From Occultella kanbiaonis (lineage in GTDB: Bacteria > Actinomycetota > Actinomycetes > Actinomycetales > Beutenbergiaceae), in contig NZ_CP046175.1 in assembly GCF_009708215.1 (NCBI RefSeq), forward strand, positions 1,612,001-1,676,000: 64,000 bases of DNA, given 5' to 3'. The notes under the pieces are model-generated. The model made no database searches and was not told the origin of the DNA. It saw only the letters and a list, made by a program, of their open reading frames with translations. The position numbers and the translations under genes are program-made. Positions 8,105-17,792 of the stretch are shown in pieces. The first letter of the stretch is position 1; the number at the start of each line of letters is the position of its first letter.

Positions 8105-8890
8105 TCAGTACTCAAACACCTTGCGTGATCGCATCCAGCCCCGGGGGCCGTAGTGGAAGAGGTCGCCGGTGGACCAAGTACTCATGAGCCAGACATTTGT
8201 GAGCGTGCCGGGCAGCGTCAGAACCGCGCCTGGCAGAGGTGCATCGGACCGCATCAGTCGGTCCGCAACGTCGAAGGGCGCGGTCGTGAAGCCAGGCAGT
8301 AGGACGAAGAGATGCTGCTCGGAGTATCCGGACGCACTGAGTTTCTGCAGGTTGTGTTGCTGCGCGCTCCCGCGGATCCAGTCCTCGAGCCAAGGGACTA
8401 GCGCGTCGGCAGTACTTACCACCAACTCAGACGTCACCTCAGGCGCCTGCTCAATCGTCACGTAGATGCTGCCCGGAAAGTTGGTAGCGCGGCGGGCCGC
8501 CGACGACACCCCCAAACTCCGAAGTTCCCCGATCACCCTCTGGTAGTCGTGATGTTGCTGCTCGTCTTCGAGGAGTCGCAGAAGGTCGGGAAGTTGGTTC
8601 TTTAGCCGCTTCGCACGACATCGTGGGCTCACCTCGATCGACCAGCCGCCCTCAAGGTTCGGCTCGATCCAACGTTCGTTCGAACCGTTGATCGAGTTCC
8701 ATAGTTCGATCGACTCGGCGTCGGCTGCTGCTGTGACCTCGCATGCCCCGAATGGCACGGAGTCACGAGCGAGCGTTAGGTCGTGCATGCTCGGTCGTGA
8801 ACCGTCGTCGTGTTGGCTGACGCTGACACCCGGCAGAGCAGCCTGGAGGCATGCACGCACCCAACGCTCTTCGCCACGAAGCTCAGGCAT
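8105..8890 (-). CDS. Uncharacterised protein with EVT-type nuclease-like motif
   Basis: The ATG at 8890 overlaps the stop of the serine recombinase gene by eight bases, so the 261-residue start is well supported; a longer frame upstream only reads through the recombinase in antisense phase. After GEERWVRACLQAALPG, residues 29-55 read SMHDLTLARDSVPFGACEVT followed by AAADAESIELW. A spaced Asp followed by ExT on a predicted beta strand recalls PD-(D/E)XK-type cores, but key residues are not clear. The rest is mixed alpha/beta with an Arg-rich segment (EVSPRCRAKRLKNQL). No characterised family was recognised. It sits between the recombinase and the ATPase-AbiTii pair on the same strand and may belong to that defence cluster. 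Confidence 0.6.
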   Translation of the reverse strand: MPELRGEERWVRACLQAALPGVSVSQHDDGSRPSMHDLTLARDSVPFGACEVTAAADAESIELWNSINGSNERWIEPNLEGGWSIEVSPRCRAKRLKNQLPDLLRLLEDEQQHHDYQRVIGELRSLGVSSAARRATNFPGSIYVTIEQAPEVTSELVVSTADALVPWLEDWIRGSAQQHNLQKLSASGYSEQHLFVLLPGFTTAPFDVADRLMRSDAPLPGAVLTLPGTLTNVWLMSTWSTGDLFHYGPRGWMRSRKVFEY

Positions 8891-9533
8891 GGGCAGGGTG
8901 GCGCGTCTGCAGTTGGGACCGTTCTGTCTTGCCCGCATTCTCCGGCTGTGGTCGCATGTTGCTCTTGTCGCCAACGTTGAGGTCGGCGCGGTTGAGGGCC
9001 CGATAGATGGTCGCGCGGGAGACGTCGAAGGTGCGGGTGAGGTCGGTGATGGATTCACCACCGTCGCGCAGCGCGCGGACCTGGCGGACCTGGTCCTCGG
9101 TGTGCCTTGGTGGCCGGCCGGTGTGGCGGCCACGGGCCCGGGCTGCCGCCCGAGCGGCGGCGGCGCGTTCGTGCATCAGTTCGCGTTCGTACTCGGCGAG
9201 GGCGGCGAAGATGCAGGCGAGCATGCGCCCGGTCGGGGTGGAGTAGTCGATGCCCTCCCGTACAGAGCGCAGCATCACGCCGGCCTCGGTAAGGGTCTCG
9301 ATGGTGCGGATCACCCCGGTCAGGGACCAGCCGAGCCGGTCGAGGGCGACCACGACGACGGTGTCCCCAGGACGGACGTAGTCCAGGAGTTGGGCCAGGC
9401 CGGGCCGGTCCTCACGCACTCCCGACATGGTGTCGGTGAAGATCCGTTCGCACCCCTGGGCGCGGAGCAGGTCTTCCTGGGCGGCCAGCTGTTGGTGATC
9501 GGTGCTCACCCGGGCGTATCCGACGACGGTCAC
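8883..9533 (-). CDS. Small serine recombinase (resolvase/invertase)
   Basis: A 216-residue resolvase-family protein. The N-terminal catalytic domain begins VVGYARVSTDHQQ with the nucleophilic Ser at about residue 10, followed by the conserved VALDRLG (Arg at residue 66), GRMLACIFAALAEYERE (the E-helix) and ARGRHTGRP. A C-terminal helix-turn-helix (ITDLTRTFDVSRATIYRAL) is of the Hin/TnpR type, with an unusual tail of about 35 residues. The start is GTG at 9533 within a GATGAGGTG context. The change of the usual LGRS to LGWS does not touch the catalytic residues. It could resolve a transposon cointegrate or invert DNA, but no res site or partner transposase was recognised nearby. It is translationally coupled to the downstream uncharacterised gene. 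Confidence 0.93.
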   Translation of the reverse strand: MTVVGYARVSTDHQQLAAQEDLLRAQGCERIFTDTMSGVREDRPGLAQLLDYVRPGDTVVVVALDRLGWSLTGVIRTIETLTEAGVMLRSVREGIDYSTPTGRMLACIFAALAEYERELMHERAAAARAAARARGRHTGRPPRHTEDQVRQVRALRDGGESITDLTRTFDVSRATIYRALNRADLNVGDKSNMRPQPENAGKTERSQLQTRHPAHA

Positions 9534-9753
9534 CTCATCAGCGTCACAGAAGTCGGCTCAGCAACCATGGTCGACCCGCCGAGATTCGCACTGACTTGTG
9601 AGTCCCAGATCCGGTTCGATTGCGTGTTGTCCGGTGTCTCACCGGCTGGTGTCTCAGAACCAAGGAATCAACCCGGGGCTGTCCGCGTTGAACAGTCGCC
9701 TAGGGATTGTCGGCGCGAATAGTGCACCCCGGCGCGGTGGCGGGTGTGTGCCG

Positions 9754-10137
9754 CTAACCTTCTGGAGAGTCTCGGATGCGATACCGGCTAAGTAAGAGCT
9801 GAAGTTGGTCCGGGGGAGGATCACAGATGTCATACGCCTGGCCCGAGTCCAGGGTCAGTATTCTACTCTCGAGCCACCTGAGATCATACTCGCTCTCGAC
9901 AGACCAAGCGCTGGGCCACTCAGATGGGTCCTCAATGTCAAACAAGTAGGTCTCCCAGTCAAGAGCTTCGCGCTCAACCTCTGTGTGTGTTCGCCTGTCG
10001 CGCTCAATCTGGGGCGAGACTCGCGTCGCGAGGTAGCCACGAACGGTCCCGTTTCGACGCAACTCGAAGACGTTGTTCCGATACGGATCCCATCGCGGAT
10101 CCAACTGCATTGGGACTCTCTTCCAGGGCCTCATCAT
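9754..10137 (-). CDS. Putative immunity protein for the Rhs toxin
   Basis: This 127-residue ORF starts at an ATG that shares one base with the stop of the Rhs gene (TGATG), the coupled arrangement expected of an immunity gene. The protein begins MMRPWKRVPMQLDPRWDPYR, and its second half is acidic (SEYDLRWLE, YDICDPPPDQLQLLL), which fits binding to the very basic toxin tip. There is no signal peptide or membrane segment, so it should act in the cytoplasm. Base composition is visibly less GC-rich than the Rhs core, as is usual for exchangeable toxin-immunity cassettes. No known immunity family was recognised, so the role rests on position and charge. Confidence 0.6.
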   Translation of the reverse strand: MMRPWKRVPMQLDPRWDPYRNNVFELRRNGTVRGYLATRVSPQIERDRRTHTEVEREALDWETYLFDIEDPSEWPSAWSVESEYDLRWLESRILTLDSGQAYDICDPPPDQLQLLLSRYRIRDSPEG

Positions 10138-13100
10138 CACCACCACCTCGACCTATGCTGAACGTGCAGGTTAGAGTATCGATGGTTTCCGCGGTTCTGA
10201 TACGCAAAGTTGGATTGCCAACGGCGCTGGCTGTTGCTCCAGTGCGCAGTTCGATAGTTCCTGGCTGCCGTTGACCCGTAAACCCGGGCATTCCGATACG
10301 TTGAAGGTACAGATCTTAAAGTCCGTGACCAAATTCTACCCGCAATGGCCGCAGTCGGGCGAGAGGCGCGTATGACAGCGTTTGTCCTATTGAGGTAATA
10401 GGCGGCGCGCGCCGCGCGCACAACGCGGGCGATGCGAATGGCCCATGCCACCGCACCGAGTCCCGGCACAAAAGCGAGGGCGGTTAAGGCAATGTCTACT
10501 CGGTTCTGATAGACCCAATTTCCGACAGCTCGCCAGTTGATTTTGCCATCTAGGTCGGAGGAATTGACGGGGTCGTGCGGATAGGTGTACGTGGTTGTAT
10601 TGCCGCCTGCGATGGGATCGCGACTTGTGAAGAGACCGGTGACTGCGTTGTAGAGGCGGACGCCCATGAGGGTGAGGCCGGTGGAGTCGAGGGCGCGTTC
10701 TTGGGCGCCGTGCCATTGGTAGGCGATGGCTCCGGTGGTCATGTAGGCGGTGTCGCGGTTGTTGCCGTATTCGTCGGTTCGGGTCCAGCCGGTGGCGGGG
10801 GTGGTGGCGTCGCCGGTGGTGGGGATGGTGATGGTGGTGTGGATGGTGCCGAGGGGGTCGGCGATGGCGAGGGTGGGGGTGTTGTCGGTGATTTCGAGGG
10901 AGAGTCCGCCGCCGATGGCGGGGATGTAGCGGGTGGTGCGGGTGTTGGTGAGGAATGTCAGGGTGGCCCAGGCGGGGTTGTCGCTGGTGTCGGTGTAGTG
11001 ACGTTGGACGTTGGTCTGGTTGGTTCCGTTCCCGGCGATGGCGGTGCTGCGGCGGCCTGCGGGGTCGAGGGTGTAGGTGGTGATGGTCCCGTTCTGGGTG
11101 GTTGTGCGGACGAGATCGCCGTCGTAGTAGCCGATGGTGAGGTCGCCTGCTGCTGTGCCGGCGGGGGTGTCGATGCCGGGGATGGTGGTTTGGCGGCCGA
11201 GGTTGTCGTAGGTGTAGGTACCGGTTGTGTTGGCGCCGGTTTGGACGCGGTCGGCGCTGTCGTGGGTCCAGGCTCGGGAGGTGGCTTCTGTGGTGGTGCA
11301 GGGTGCGTCGGGTGCTGCCGTGGTCGTGTTGGCGGTGGTGCGGTTGCCGTTGGGGTCGAAGCTATAGGTGCGGGTGGTGCAGGTCTCTGCTGTGCCGTCG
11401 TTGATGGTGTCTTCGACGGTGGTGAGGCGGTCGGCTCGGTCATTGCTGAAGGTGCGGGTTCGGCCGGCTGCGGTGTCGCCGATGATGTCGCCGTCGGCGT
11501 CGTGGGTTTGGGTGAAGTTGAACCAGTTGAAGCGCTCGGTCGGGCCGTTGCCGGTGTAGGTGAGTTCGGTGAGTTGCCCCGCGCGGTCGAAGGTGTGGAC
11601 TTGGTGGATGTTGCCGGGCAATGTCTGGAGCGTGAGCTCACCGCCCGCGTCGTAGCCGGCGCCGAAGGCCAGGTTCCCGCCGGTGTTGGTGACGACCATT
11701 GCGGTTGGTAGGCCGCGGTGTTCGGTGTTGCCGTGGGCATCGGTGCCGTCGTAGGTGTAGGTGAGGGTGCCGGTGGGGTCTGTCGCGGTGGCGATCTGCC
11801 CGGCGGGGTTGTAGGTCGTGGTGGAGGTGGCGTTGTCGGTGTCGGTGTAGGTGACCGTGCGGCCCCAGTTGTCGTAGCCGGTGCTGATCCGCCCAGTCTC
11901 GGTCACGCCATTCAGCGACACGGTCGCGGTGGCCAGGCCGGTGGTGGGGGAGTACTCAGTCTTGGTGATCGGCAGTGGGGTGGAGCCGGTCAGCCCAGTG
12001 GTGGCGATCTGGGCGGTGAGGGTGCGTCCCGCGGTGTCGGTGGTTGTGGTGGTGGTGCGAGTGGTGGCGCCGAGGGTCTCGGTGATGGTGCGGGGTTGGC
12101 CGTAGAGGTTGTAGCTGGTGGTGTGGACGGTCGCGATGGTGGGTGTGGTCTCTGCGGTCCGGATCAGACAGAGCAGGCCGGCGTAGGCGGGTTGGTTCCC
12201 ACACCCCGGATCGGTGCTGTTCGCGGCGGTGGTGTAGTAGACGGTGAGGGTGGTGCCGGCGTCGGTCCCGGTCGAGGCCGGTTGGCGCACCTGGATCGCG
12301 TGGCCGGCACTGTCGTAGGCCGTCCGGGCGACGATGTCGGGCTGCCCGGAGCCCATCACGGTCGTGGTGGTGGTCGCCATCGCGAGGGTCCACCCCGACG
12401 TCGTGCCGGTGGTCGAGGTGCCGTCGATCGGGTCATACCCAGTCAGTGACTCGGACAGCACCGGTTCACCGGTGGCCACCGGCGTCTCGGGGGATGAGCT
12501 GCCGGTATCGGGTGCGGCGCTGGTGGTGGTGACGGTGGTGGGTAGCCGGTAGGGGACGCCGGTGGTGGGGTTGACGCCCTGGTTGGGTGCGCCTTGGTCG
12601 TAGTCGGTGTGGGTGTGGACCCGCACGAGTGCACCGTCGGTGCCGGCGGGGGCGGCCGGTGCCCAGGTGTCGGTGACGAGGGTCCCTGCCGGGGTCAGGA
12701 CCGTCCCGACTGCGATCGTGCCGCTGTTGTGGGTGATGGCGCTAGTGGCGGTGATCTCAGGGTTGTACCTGGTGATGGTGGCGTAGGAGTTGACATCGAC
12801 GGTTTGCCCGGCGCCAACGAGGGTGCGGATCTGGTCGATCGCGCGCTGGTCGAGGGTGCGGATGACGCGGCCGCCGGTGTCGTAGTCGGTGGCGGTGAGT
12901 TGCCAGTTCCCGGCGCCGTGGGCGGCGGTGTTGAGGGTGTAGCCCTTGGCGTCGGTGTAGAGGAGGTCGGCGTAGGGCCAGTCCGCTGCGGTGATGGCGG
13001 TGGGGTTGTGGGTGGTGACGGGGTGGTCGGGGCCGAACACGGCTGCCCCCCAGGTCGGGGCAGTCTGTTGCTCCCAGACGCCGACACCGGCGGCGCTCAT

Positions 13101-16100
13101 GTCCGGTAGCCCGGTGGTCGCGGTGGTGGGGTTGATGCCGTAGACGAAGGAGGCCTGCGGCAGTGGCGCACCGGTCCCGGTTGCTGGCGCGCGTAGGACT
13201 TGGGTGAGGCCGTGGGTGCCCTGGGAGGTGGTGGCGTAGGTGAAGGACCACGGTGCCAGGCCGGGTTCGGTGAAGGTCGCGAGTTGGGGTGCCACGAGCC
13301 CGGTCGGGATCGGGTTGTAGGTGTAGCTGGTGGTCAAGGAGGTGCGGGGGTCGGTCGCTGTGGCGAGCCATCCTGCGGGGGTGTAGGCGTAGGTGGCGAC
13401 CTGGATCGAGTCCATCCCGGCGCCGCCGGTCTTGTCGGGGTTGTAGGCGTCGTAGAAGACCGCGGTCAGGCGGCCGAGGTAGTCACCGGGGGTCCCGGCG
13501 GTCGCGGTGGTCGCGGTGGCGTAGACCAGGCGCAGTGCCCGGCAGCCCGGGTTCAGGGTGCCGTTGGCGGGGCAGGTCACCCCGTCGGGGGTCGGGGCAA
13601 GGATCCGGGTGATCCGCCCGGTGGCGTCGCGGGTGAACACGGTCGTGCCCACCGCGCCGGCTTGGGCGACCGAGACGGGGAGCCAGGTGATCGCCGCGGA
13701 CGCGGTGTAGGTCTGGGGTGTCCAGGTGGTGACGGTGCCGTCTTCCTCGGTCAGGACCAGCTGGGCGCTCGCTCCGGTGCCGGTGCGCTCCAGGCGTGCC
13801 CCGAGGGCTTGGGTGTCCTCGTCAACAGCCGTGTAGGTGCCGGGTTTGTGCCAGGTGTTCGTGCCGCCGGGTTGGCGCCACACGAACGCGGCCCCGTCAC
13901 CATCGATGAGCGCGAGGGTCCCGTCGATCCCGGTGCTGTCGGCGACTTCGTATCCGGCGCCGCCCCAGTCTGATCCGTCGAGGTTGGCGACCCAGCCGGG
14001 TCCGAAGACGCTGTTGGCGGTGTTCGCGGGCCCGGCGTAGGTGGCGTAGGTGCGTGAGATCGACAGGGTGTCGGCCGGGGTGGTGATCGAGACGTCGGTC
14101 GCGGTGGTGGTGAACTCCCCAGTCCAGAGGGCGACGCGGCCCGGGCCGGCTTCGGCCTCGGGGAAGGAGTCGCCGAAGGCGTGCGGGACCCGCAGCACGG
14201 ACACGTGGGAGGCGTGCCCGTCGGTGTTCGTGGTCCAAGTGCACCTCGTCACCGAGGTCGCGGAGTAGGCGAAGCAGACCTGGACGTCGATCAACGCCGG
14301 AGTCCGGGCCGATCCCATCGTCGTCGCGGCCGCGGCGGCGGAGAACAGGGTGTTCACATTGACCGCGGTCCCGGCGCCGACGGCGGGCAGGGTGGTGGCC
14401 GCTGTCCATCCGGAGGTGGACCCGACTGCGGGGTTCCACCCGGCCGCGTTCGCTGTCCCGGCGGGGCGCCAGTAGATCGTGGGTGTGACTGTTCCAGACC
14501 CTGCGGAGGGGGCACCGGCGGTGATACGGAAGGTGTCGGTGGACTTCGCCCCGCTGGTGGGGGAGGTCATCGCCGCGGCGCCGGTGCCGAACGTGAACAT
14601 TGTCGAGGTGGCCGAGATGTTGCCGGCCCGGTCGATCGCCCGGACCACGAGGGTGTGTGCGCCGGGTGCGACCCACGACAGGGTCGCGGTCCTGGTGGAC
14701 CCGGTGCCCGTAGCCGCGACCGAGGTCCAGGCTGTTCCGTCGCGGGAGTACTCGAACCTCACCGTGTCGGTCGAGGTCGTGGTGAAGGTGAACGTGTTCG
14801 ACGCCGGGGTGGTCTCGACCCAGGCCCCGCTGGTCAGGTTGTTCGCACCGATCGTGGGCGTGGCCGGTTTCGCGGTGTCGACCACGAATGTCCACGAGGA
14901 GTCGCTGGCCCGGGTCAACGCCCCGTCATGGGCCCGCACGACCACGGTGTAGGTCTGCCCGTTCGTCAACGCCGGTGTCGCAGTGGTCGGGACGAAGTTC
15001 GAGTAGCCACCCGATGCCACGTACGGCCCGGCCAGCTGGTTCCACACCGTCGTGGACCCGGTGGTCACGGTGTACAGGGCGCGGACCTGCCCACCATCGG
15101 GGTCGGAGACCACCGACCGCAGCGTCGGGCGGGCCGTGTTCACGTACAGCACCCGGTTCGGATCGGTGGCGCTCGGGTAGTAGGTGGACTGTCCGCCGGC
15201 GTGGGAACGACCGGTCGGGACGTGCGGGTAGGAGTTGTATGTCACCGACAACACCGGCACGTTCGACCCGTTATCGGCGGAGTAGAACCGCTTCCACCCA
15301 CTGTTGGAAGTCTCGGACACGGCCCGCAGCCCGATCGTGGTGACCCCGGTGGAGTGCTCGGCCGCATACACCATCGCACCGGTGAGGGTGATCGCGGTGC
15401 GGGCTGCCGGGCACGACGAGGAGAACCCGGCCGTTGCCGTCGAGGTCCCATGCCGGGCCAACCACGTCGGCTGCGCCGTCCACCGCGTCGCCGTGGACAC
15501 ACCCCCGGTCAACCACGCCTCCCACCCGGTCGCGGTGCAGGAGTTGGAGTGGAAGGAATACATCGACAACGACGCGGCCGAGACCACCCGCCCGGCTAGG
15601 GAGGCGGTGTTGAAGTTCAGGAATGACCGGGCCACGTGGGCACCGGAGTCGTAGGTCCCGACCCGGACCTCGGTCGCTCCCGAGTAGTCGCTGGTGTTCC
15701 CGGTCTGCACATAGGTGTCGAACCCGACACTCAACGAGATCGAGGGGTCCACGACCACTGGGAACTGCGTGGCCGGGTCGCCCAGGAAGTCCTCGTCGGG
15801 GGCCAGGGTCACCGTGGCGCTCTGACCGTCGACCTCGGCCGTGCGGGCGACCTCGACTGCCGCCGACAGCGGATCAGCATCTAGCGCGTCCGTCACTGGG
15901 GTCCGCGTGCCGCCTTGGTCAGCTGGCTCGTCGGCGGTGTCCTCGGTTCCGAAGGTGGCCCAGTCGCTGACCGTCTCCGGGAACACCCCGCCGGGCTCCT
16001 CCGCCGGGCGCTCCACGGCGAGGGGGAAGTCCATGGCGGCGTCGGAGGTCGCGTCCCACATCAACGGCACCCCGGATGTGGCCACGACCGACTCATCGGC

Positions 16101-16934
16101 ACCTGTGAGCAGCAGTTCTCCGCTGGCGGTGGTCTCGATGGTGCCGCCGTCGCTCGTTCCCACACCCATGTCGACTTGCGCCAAAGCAGCGCCGGCGTCG
16201 GCGTTGGCGAGGACGAAGAACTCCTCGAACCCGGTGTTCGTGGCCTCGACCACCAGGTCCACGCCCTCGAGCACGTCGGCGTACACCGCACGGCGGCCCT
16301 GCAGCACCGGCACCGGCAGTTCCCCACCGCCCCAACCGGTCGTCATGACCTGACCCGAGACCGGGTCCGTCAACGACGCCAACACCACACCCTCGCCACC
16401 GGCGCCTTCGCCGGCCGCGGGAACCGGGGCGGCCGGTCCACCGGCCAACACCAACCCGGCGAGTTGGGCCCGCGGACGCACCAGCCCGTCCTCGCCGACC
16501 ACCAGGGTCAGGTCGACCCGAGCCCAGTCCTCGACCGCGCTCCCATCACCACCGGTGGGCTGTGGCACCCACACCGGGCCCGCCCCGACCCCCACATGCC
16601 ATTGTCCGTTCGGCAGCGCCCACGTCGACGAATCGATCGTCCGCGCGGCCAGGTCCTCGATCGGGCGGCCCTGCGCCTGCGCGGTCACCATCGCCGTGAT
16701 CGCATCCGGCGCCGACGGCGGACCATCAGCAACCGGCCCACGATCACGGGGTAGGCCCTCCCGAACCACCGGCCCGGACGGCTCGGCCGCCGCCGGCATC
16801 CCCTCGCCGACAAGCACGACCGACGCGACCAGCGCCACCGCGACCGTGAACCGAGTCCACCGATCCGGCGAACCGAACCACGACCACACGCCCCGACCCG
16901 ATCCAGACGGCACAAAGGAGACGTTCTCGTCCAC
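10137..16934 (-). CDS. Secreted Rhs/YD-repeat polymorphic toxin with variable C-terminal tip
   Basis: About 2,265 residues. A signal peptide (FTVAVALVASVVLVG, cut near AAAEP) shows Sec export. A DNRLRE-like domain follows (FDTYVQTGNTSDYSGATEVR), then fibronectin-type segments (YTVVVRAHDG, HTLVVRAIDRAGN), and a long YD/Rhs repeat barrel from about residue 960 (repeats such as YDSAGHAIQVRQ, YDNWGRTVTYTD, YTYDNLGRQTTI). The core ends at LYNAVTGLFTSRDPIAGG and PHDPVNSSDLDGK. After it comes a hydrophobic pretoxin stretch (DIALTALAFVPGLGAVAW) and a tip of about 70 residues rich in Arg, Trp and Tyr ending NHRYSNLHVQHRSRWW. The GTG at 16934 is chosen, though the frame stays open to 17069 and GTG 16913 is also possible. 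The tip and the next gene have lower GC than the core. Likely role: contact-dependent killing of competitors. Confidence 0.9.
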   Translation of the reverse strand: MDENVSFVPSGSGRGVWSWFGSPDRWTRFTVAVALVASVVLVGEGMPAAAEPSGPVVREGLPRDRGPVADGPPSAPDAITAMVTAQAQGRPIEDLAARTIDSSTWALPNGQWHVGVGAGPVWVPQPTGGDGSAVEDWARVDLTLVVGEDGLVRPRAQLAGLVLAGGPAAPVPAAGEGAGGEGVVLASLTDPVSGQVMTTGWGGGELPVPVLQGRRAVYADVLEGVDLVVEATNTGFEEFFVLANADAGAALAQVDMGVGTSDGGTIETTASGELLLTGADESVVATSGVPLMWDATSDAAMDFPLAVERPAEEPGGVFPETVSDWATFGTEDTADEPADQGGTRTPVTDALDADPLSAAVEVARTAEVDGQSATVTLAPDEDFLGDPATQFPVVVDPSISLSVGFDTYVQTGNTSDYSGATEVRVGTYDSGAHVARSFLNFNTASLAGRVVSAASLSMYSFHSNSCTATGWEAWLTGGVSTATRWTAQPTWLARHGTSTATAGFSSSCPAARTAITLTGAMVYAAEHSTGVTTIGLRAVSETSNSGWKRFYSADNGSNVPVLSVTYNSYPHVPTGRSHAGGQSTYYPSATDPNRVLYVNTARPTLRSVVSDPDGGQVRALYTVTTGSTTVWNQLAGPYVASGGYSNFVPTTATPALTNGQTYTVVVRAHDGALTRASDSSWTFVVDTAKPATPTIGANNLTSGAWVETTPASNTFTFTTTSTDTVRFEYSRDGTAWTSVAATGTGSTRTATLSWVAPGAHTLVVRAIDRAGNISATSTMFTFGTGAAAMTSPTSGAKSTDTFRITAGAPSAGSGTVTPTIYWRPAGTANAAGWNPAVGSTSGWTAATTLPAVGAGTAVNVNTLFSAAAAATTMGSARTPALIDVQVCFAYSATSVTRCTWTTNTDGHASHVSVLRVPHAFGDSFPEAEAGPGRVALWTGEFTTTATDVSITTPADTLSISRTYATYAGPANTANSVFGPGWVANLDGSDWGGAGYEVADSTGIDGTLALIDGDGAAFVWRQPGGTNTWHKPGTYTAVDEDTQALGARLERTGTGASAQLVLTEEDGTVTTWTPQTYTASAAITWLPVSVAQAGAVGTTVFTRDATGRITRILAPTPDGVTCPANGTLNPGCRALRLVYATATTATAGTPGDYLGRLTAVFYDAYNPDKTGGAGMDSIQVATYAYTPAGWLATATDPRTSLTTSYTYNPIPTGLVAPQLATFTEPGLAPWSFTYATTSQGTHGLTQVLRAPATGTGAPLPQASFVYGINPTTATTGLPDMSAAGVGVWEQQTAPTWGAAVFGPDHPVTTHNPTAITAADWPYADLLYTDAKGYTLNTAAHGAGNWQLTATDYDTGGRVIRTLDQRAIDQIRTLVGAGQTVDVNSYATITRYNPEITATSAITHNSGTIAVGTVLTPAGTLVTDTWAPAAPAGTDGALVRVHTHTDYDQGAPNQGVNPTTGVPYRLPTTVTTTSAAPDTGSSSPETPVATGEPVLSESLTGYDPIDGTSTTGTTSGWTLAMATTTTTVMGSGQPDIVARTAYDSAGHAIQVRQPASTGTDAGTTLTVYYTTAANSTDPGCGNQPAYAGLLCLIRTAETTPTIATVHTTSYNLYGQPRTITETLGATTRTTTTTTDTAGRTLTAQIATTGLTGSTPLPITKTEYSPTTGLATATVSLNGVTETGRISTGYDNWGRTVTYTDTDNATSTTTYNPAGQIATATDPTGTLTYTYDGTDAHGNTEHRGLPTAMVVTNTGGNLAFGAGYDAGGELTLQTLPGNIHQVHTFDRAGQLTELTYTGNGPTERFNWFNFTQTHDADGDIIGDTAAGRTRTFSNDRADRLTTVEDTINDGTAETCTTRTYSFDPNGNRTTANTTTAAPDAPCTTTEATSRAWTHDSADRVQTGANTTGTYTYDNLGRQTTIPGIDTPAGTAAGDLTIGYYDGDLVRTTTQNGTITTYTLDPAGRRSTAIAGNGTNQTNVQRHYTDTSDNPAWATLTFLTNTRTTRYIPAIGGGLSLEITDNTPTLAIADPLGTIHTTITIPTTGDATTPATGWTRTDEYGNNRDTAYMTTGAIAYQWHGAQERALDSTGLTLMGVRLYNAVTGLFTSRDPIAGGNTTTYTYPHDPVNSSDLDGKINWRAVGNWVYQNRVDIALTALAFVPGLGAVAWAIRIARVVRAARAAYYLNRTNAVIRASRPTAAIAGRIWSRTLRSVPSTYRNARVYGSTAARNYRTAHWSNSQRRWQSNFAYQNRGNHRYSNLHVQHRSRWW

Positions 16935-17261
16935 GAGCAACCACCGAAGACTCAGGGACCCACCTGCGTGGATCCGACCAACCAGCTGCCGAACCCTCCC
17001 CAATGGGAGCCCGACCCCAGCTCGCCGGCCACAAGAGCCATTGATGGTGCACGAAACATACAGACCCACGCCGGGTACCTGTCAGCCGAACAACGGTCAC
17101 AGATTGATAACGAAAAGATCTGCGTCGCGCTCATCGCCAGGGTGCTCGGCGACGTGGCATCCTCGATGTCTCGAGCACAAATTGAGGCGCAACGTCATAC
17201 GCCTTCGCCAGGGTGACGTCTGTCGACTCGCTGAACTGGGCCGCTTGTCTAGGGGCGGGGG

Positions 17262-17776
17262 ATGAGTTGGGCGGGGATGAGTTACGGCTGGCGCGATCTC
17301 GGTGATGGTCCTCGAACGGAACGGTGTGACGGGTGCGGTTTCGATGCGCGCCGCTCGCCACCCGATCGTGAGCTGGACAAGGTCCTCGTCCTGCCAAACG
17401 CTGAGACCGTGCCACCGAACGCCCGAGCCCCGAGATCTGGTCGGCGCTCGAGTTCCGCACCCACTGCGTGGACACGGTCGGCGAGACCATTGTGGTGACA
17501 CGAGAAGGCCGCGCAGAACCACAGGCGCGGGCTCGCGACGCCGAGGATGCGGCGGCACAACTGCGTGGGCTCCTCCGGGAGGCCGCCGACGGGGACGCCT
17601 ACCGCGAGATCGAATTGGTCGGGCCCGGTCCAGTGACGCCCGCCTGGCTGCTCGCGCATCTTCGGCACGACCTCGAACACCATCTCCTGGACATGGGGCG
17701 TGGACACGCGCGGCTCGATTCGAAGGAGCCCAGGGTGCGAGAGTCCAGCGATAGCGGGCCTGACGACGTGGCGTAG
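17262..17776 (+). pseudogene. Decayed DinB-like protein gene
   Basis: Two frames together resemble one DinB-superfamily protein. The first, from 17262, carries YGWRDLGDGPRTERCDGCGF as its N-terminus. The second, open from about 17404 to 17776, carries RPSPEIWSALEFRTHCVDT, VVTREGRAEPQ and PAWLLAHLRHDLEHHLLDMG, which includes the His-rich final helix of the fold. The frame change lies between about 17385 and 17410. The join, the internal stop and the unusual tail argue for a relic rather than an active gene. It lies in a gene-poor stretch with another remnant downstream. Confidence 0.45.
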
Positions 17777-17792
17777 GGAGTGCGGGAGTCGC

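Noticed and set aside
9640-9665. Tn3-type terminal inverted repeat near the serine recombinase (GGTGTCTCAGAACC)
   Set aside because: The match to known Tn3 ends is too short, and no transposase or second copy is present.
10575-12449. Long Gly/Val-rich plus-strand frames opposite the Rhs gene
   Set aside because: The repeated YD motifs on the minus strand explain them; they have no ribosome site or domain.
16935-17069. A longer N-terminus for the Rhs protein
   Set aside because: The extension would put more than 70 residues before the signal peptide; GTG 16934 or 16913 gives a more usual leader.
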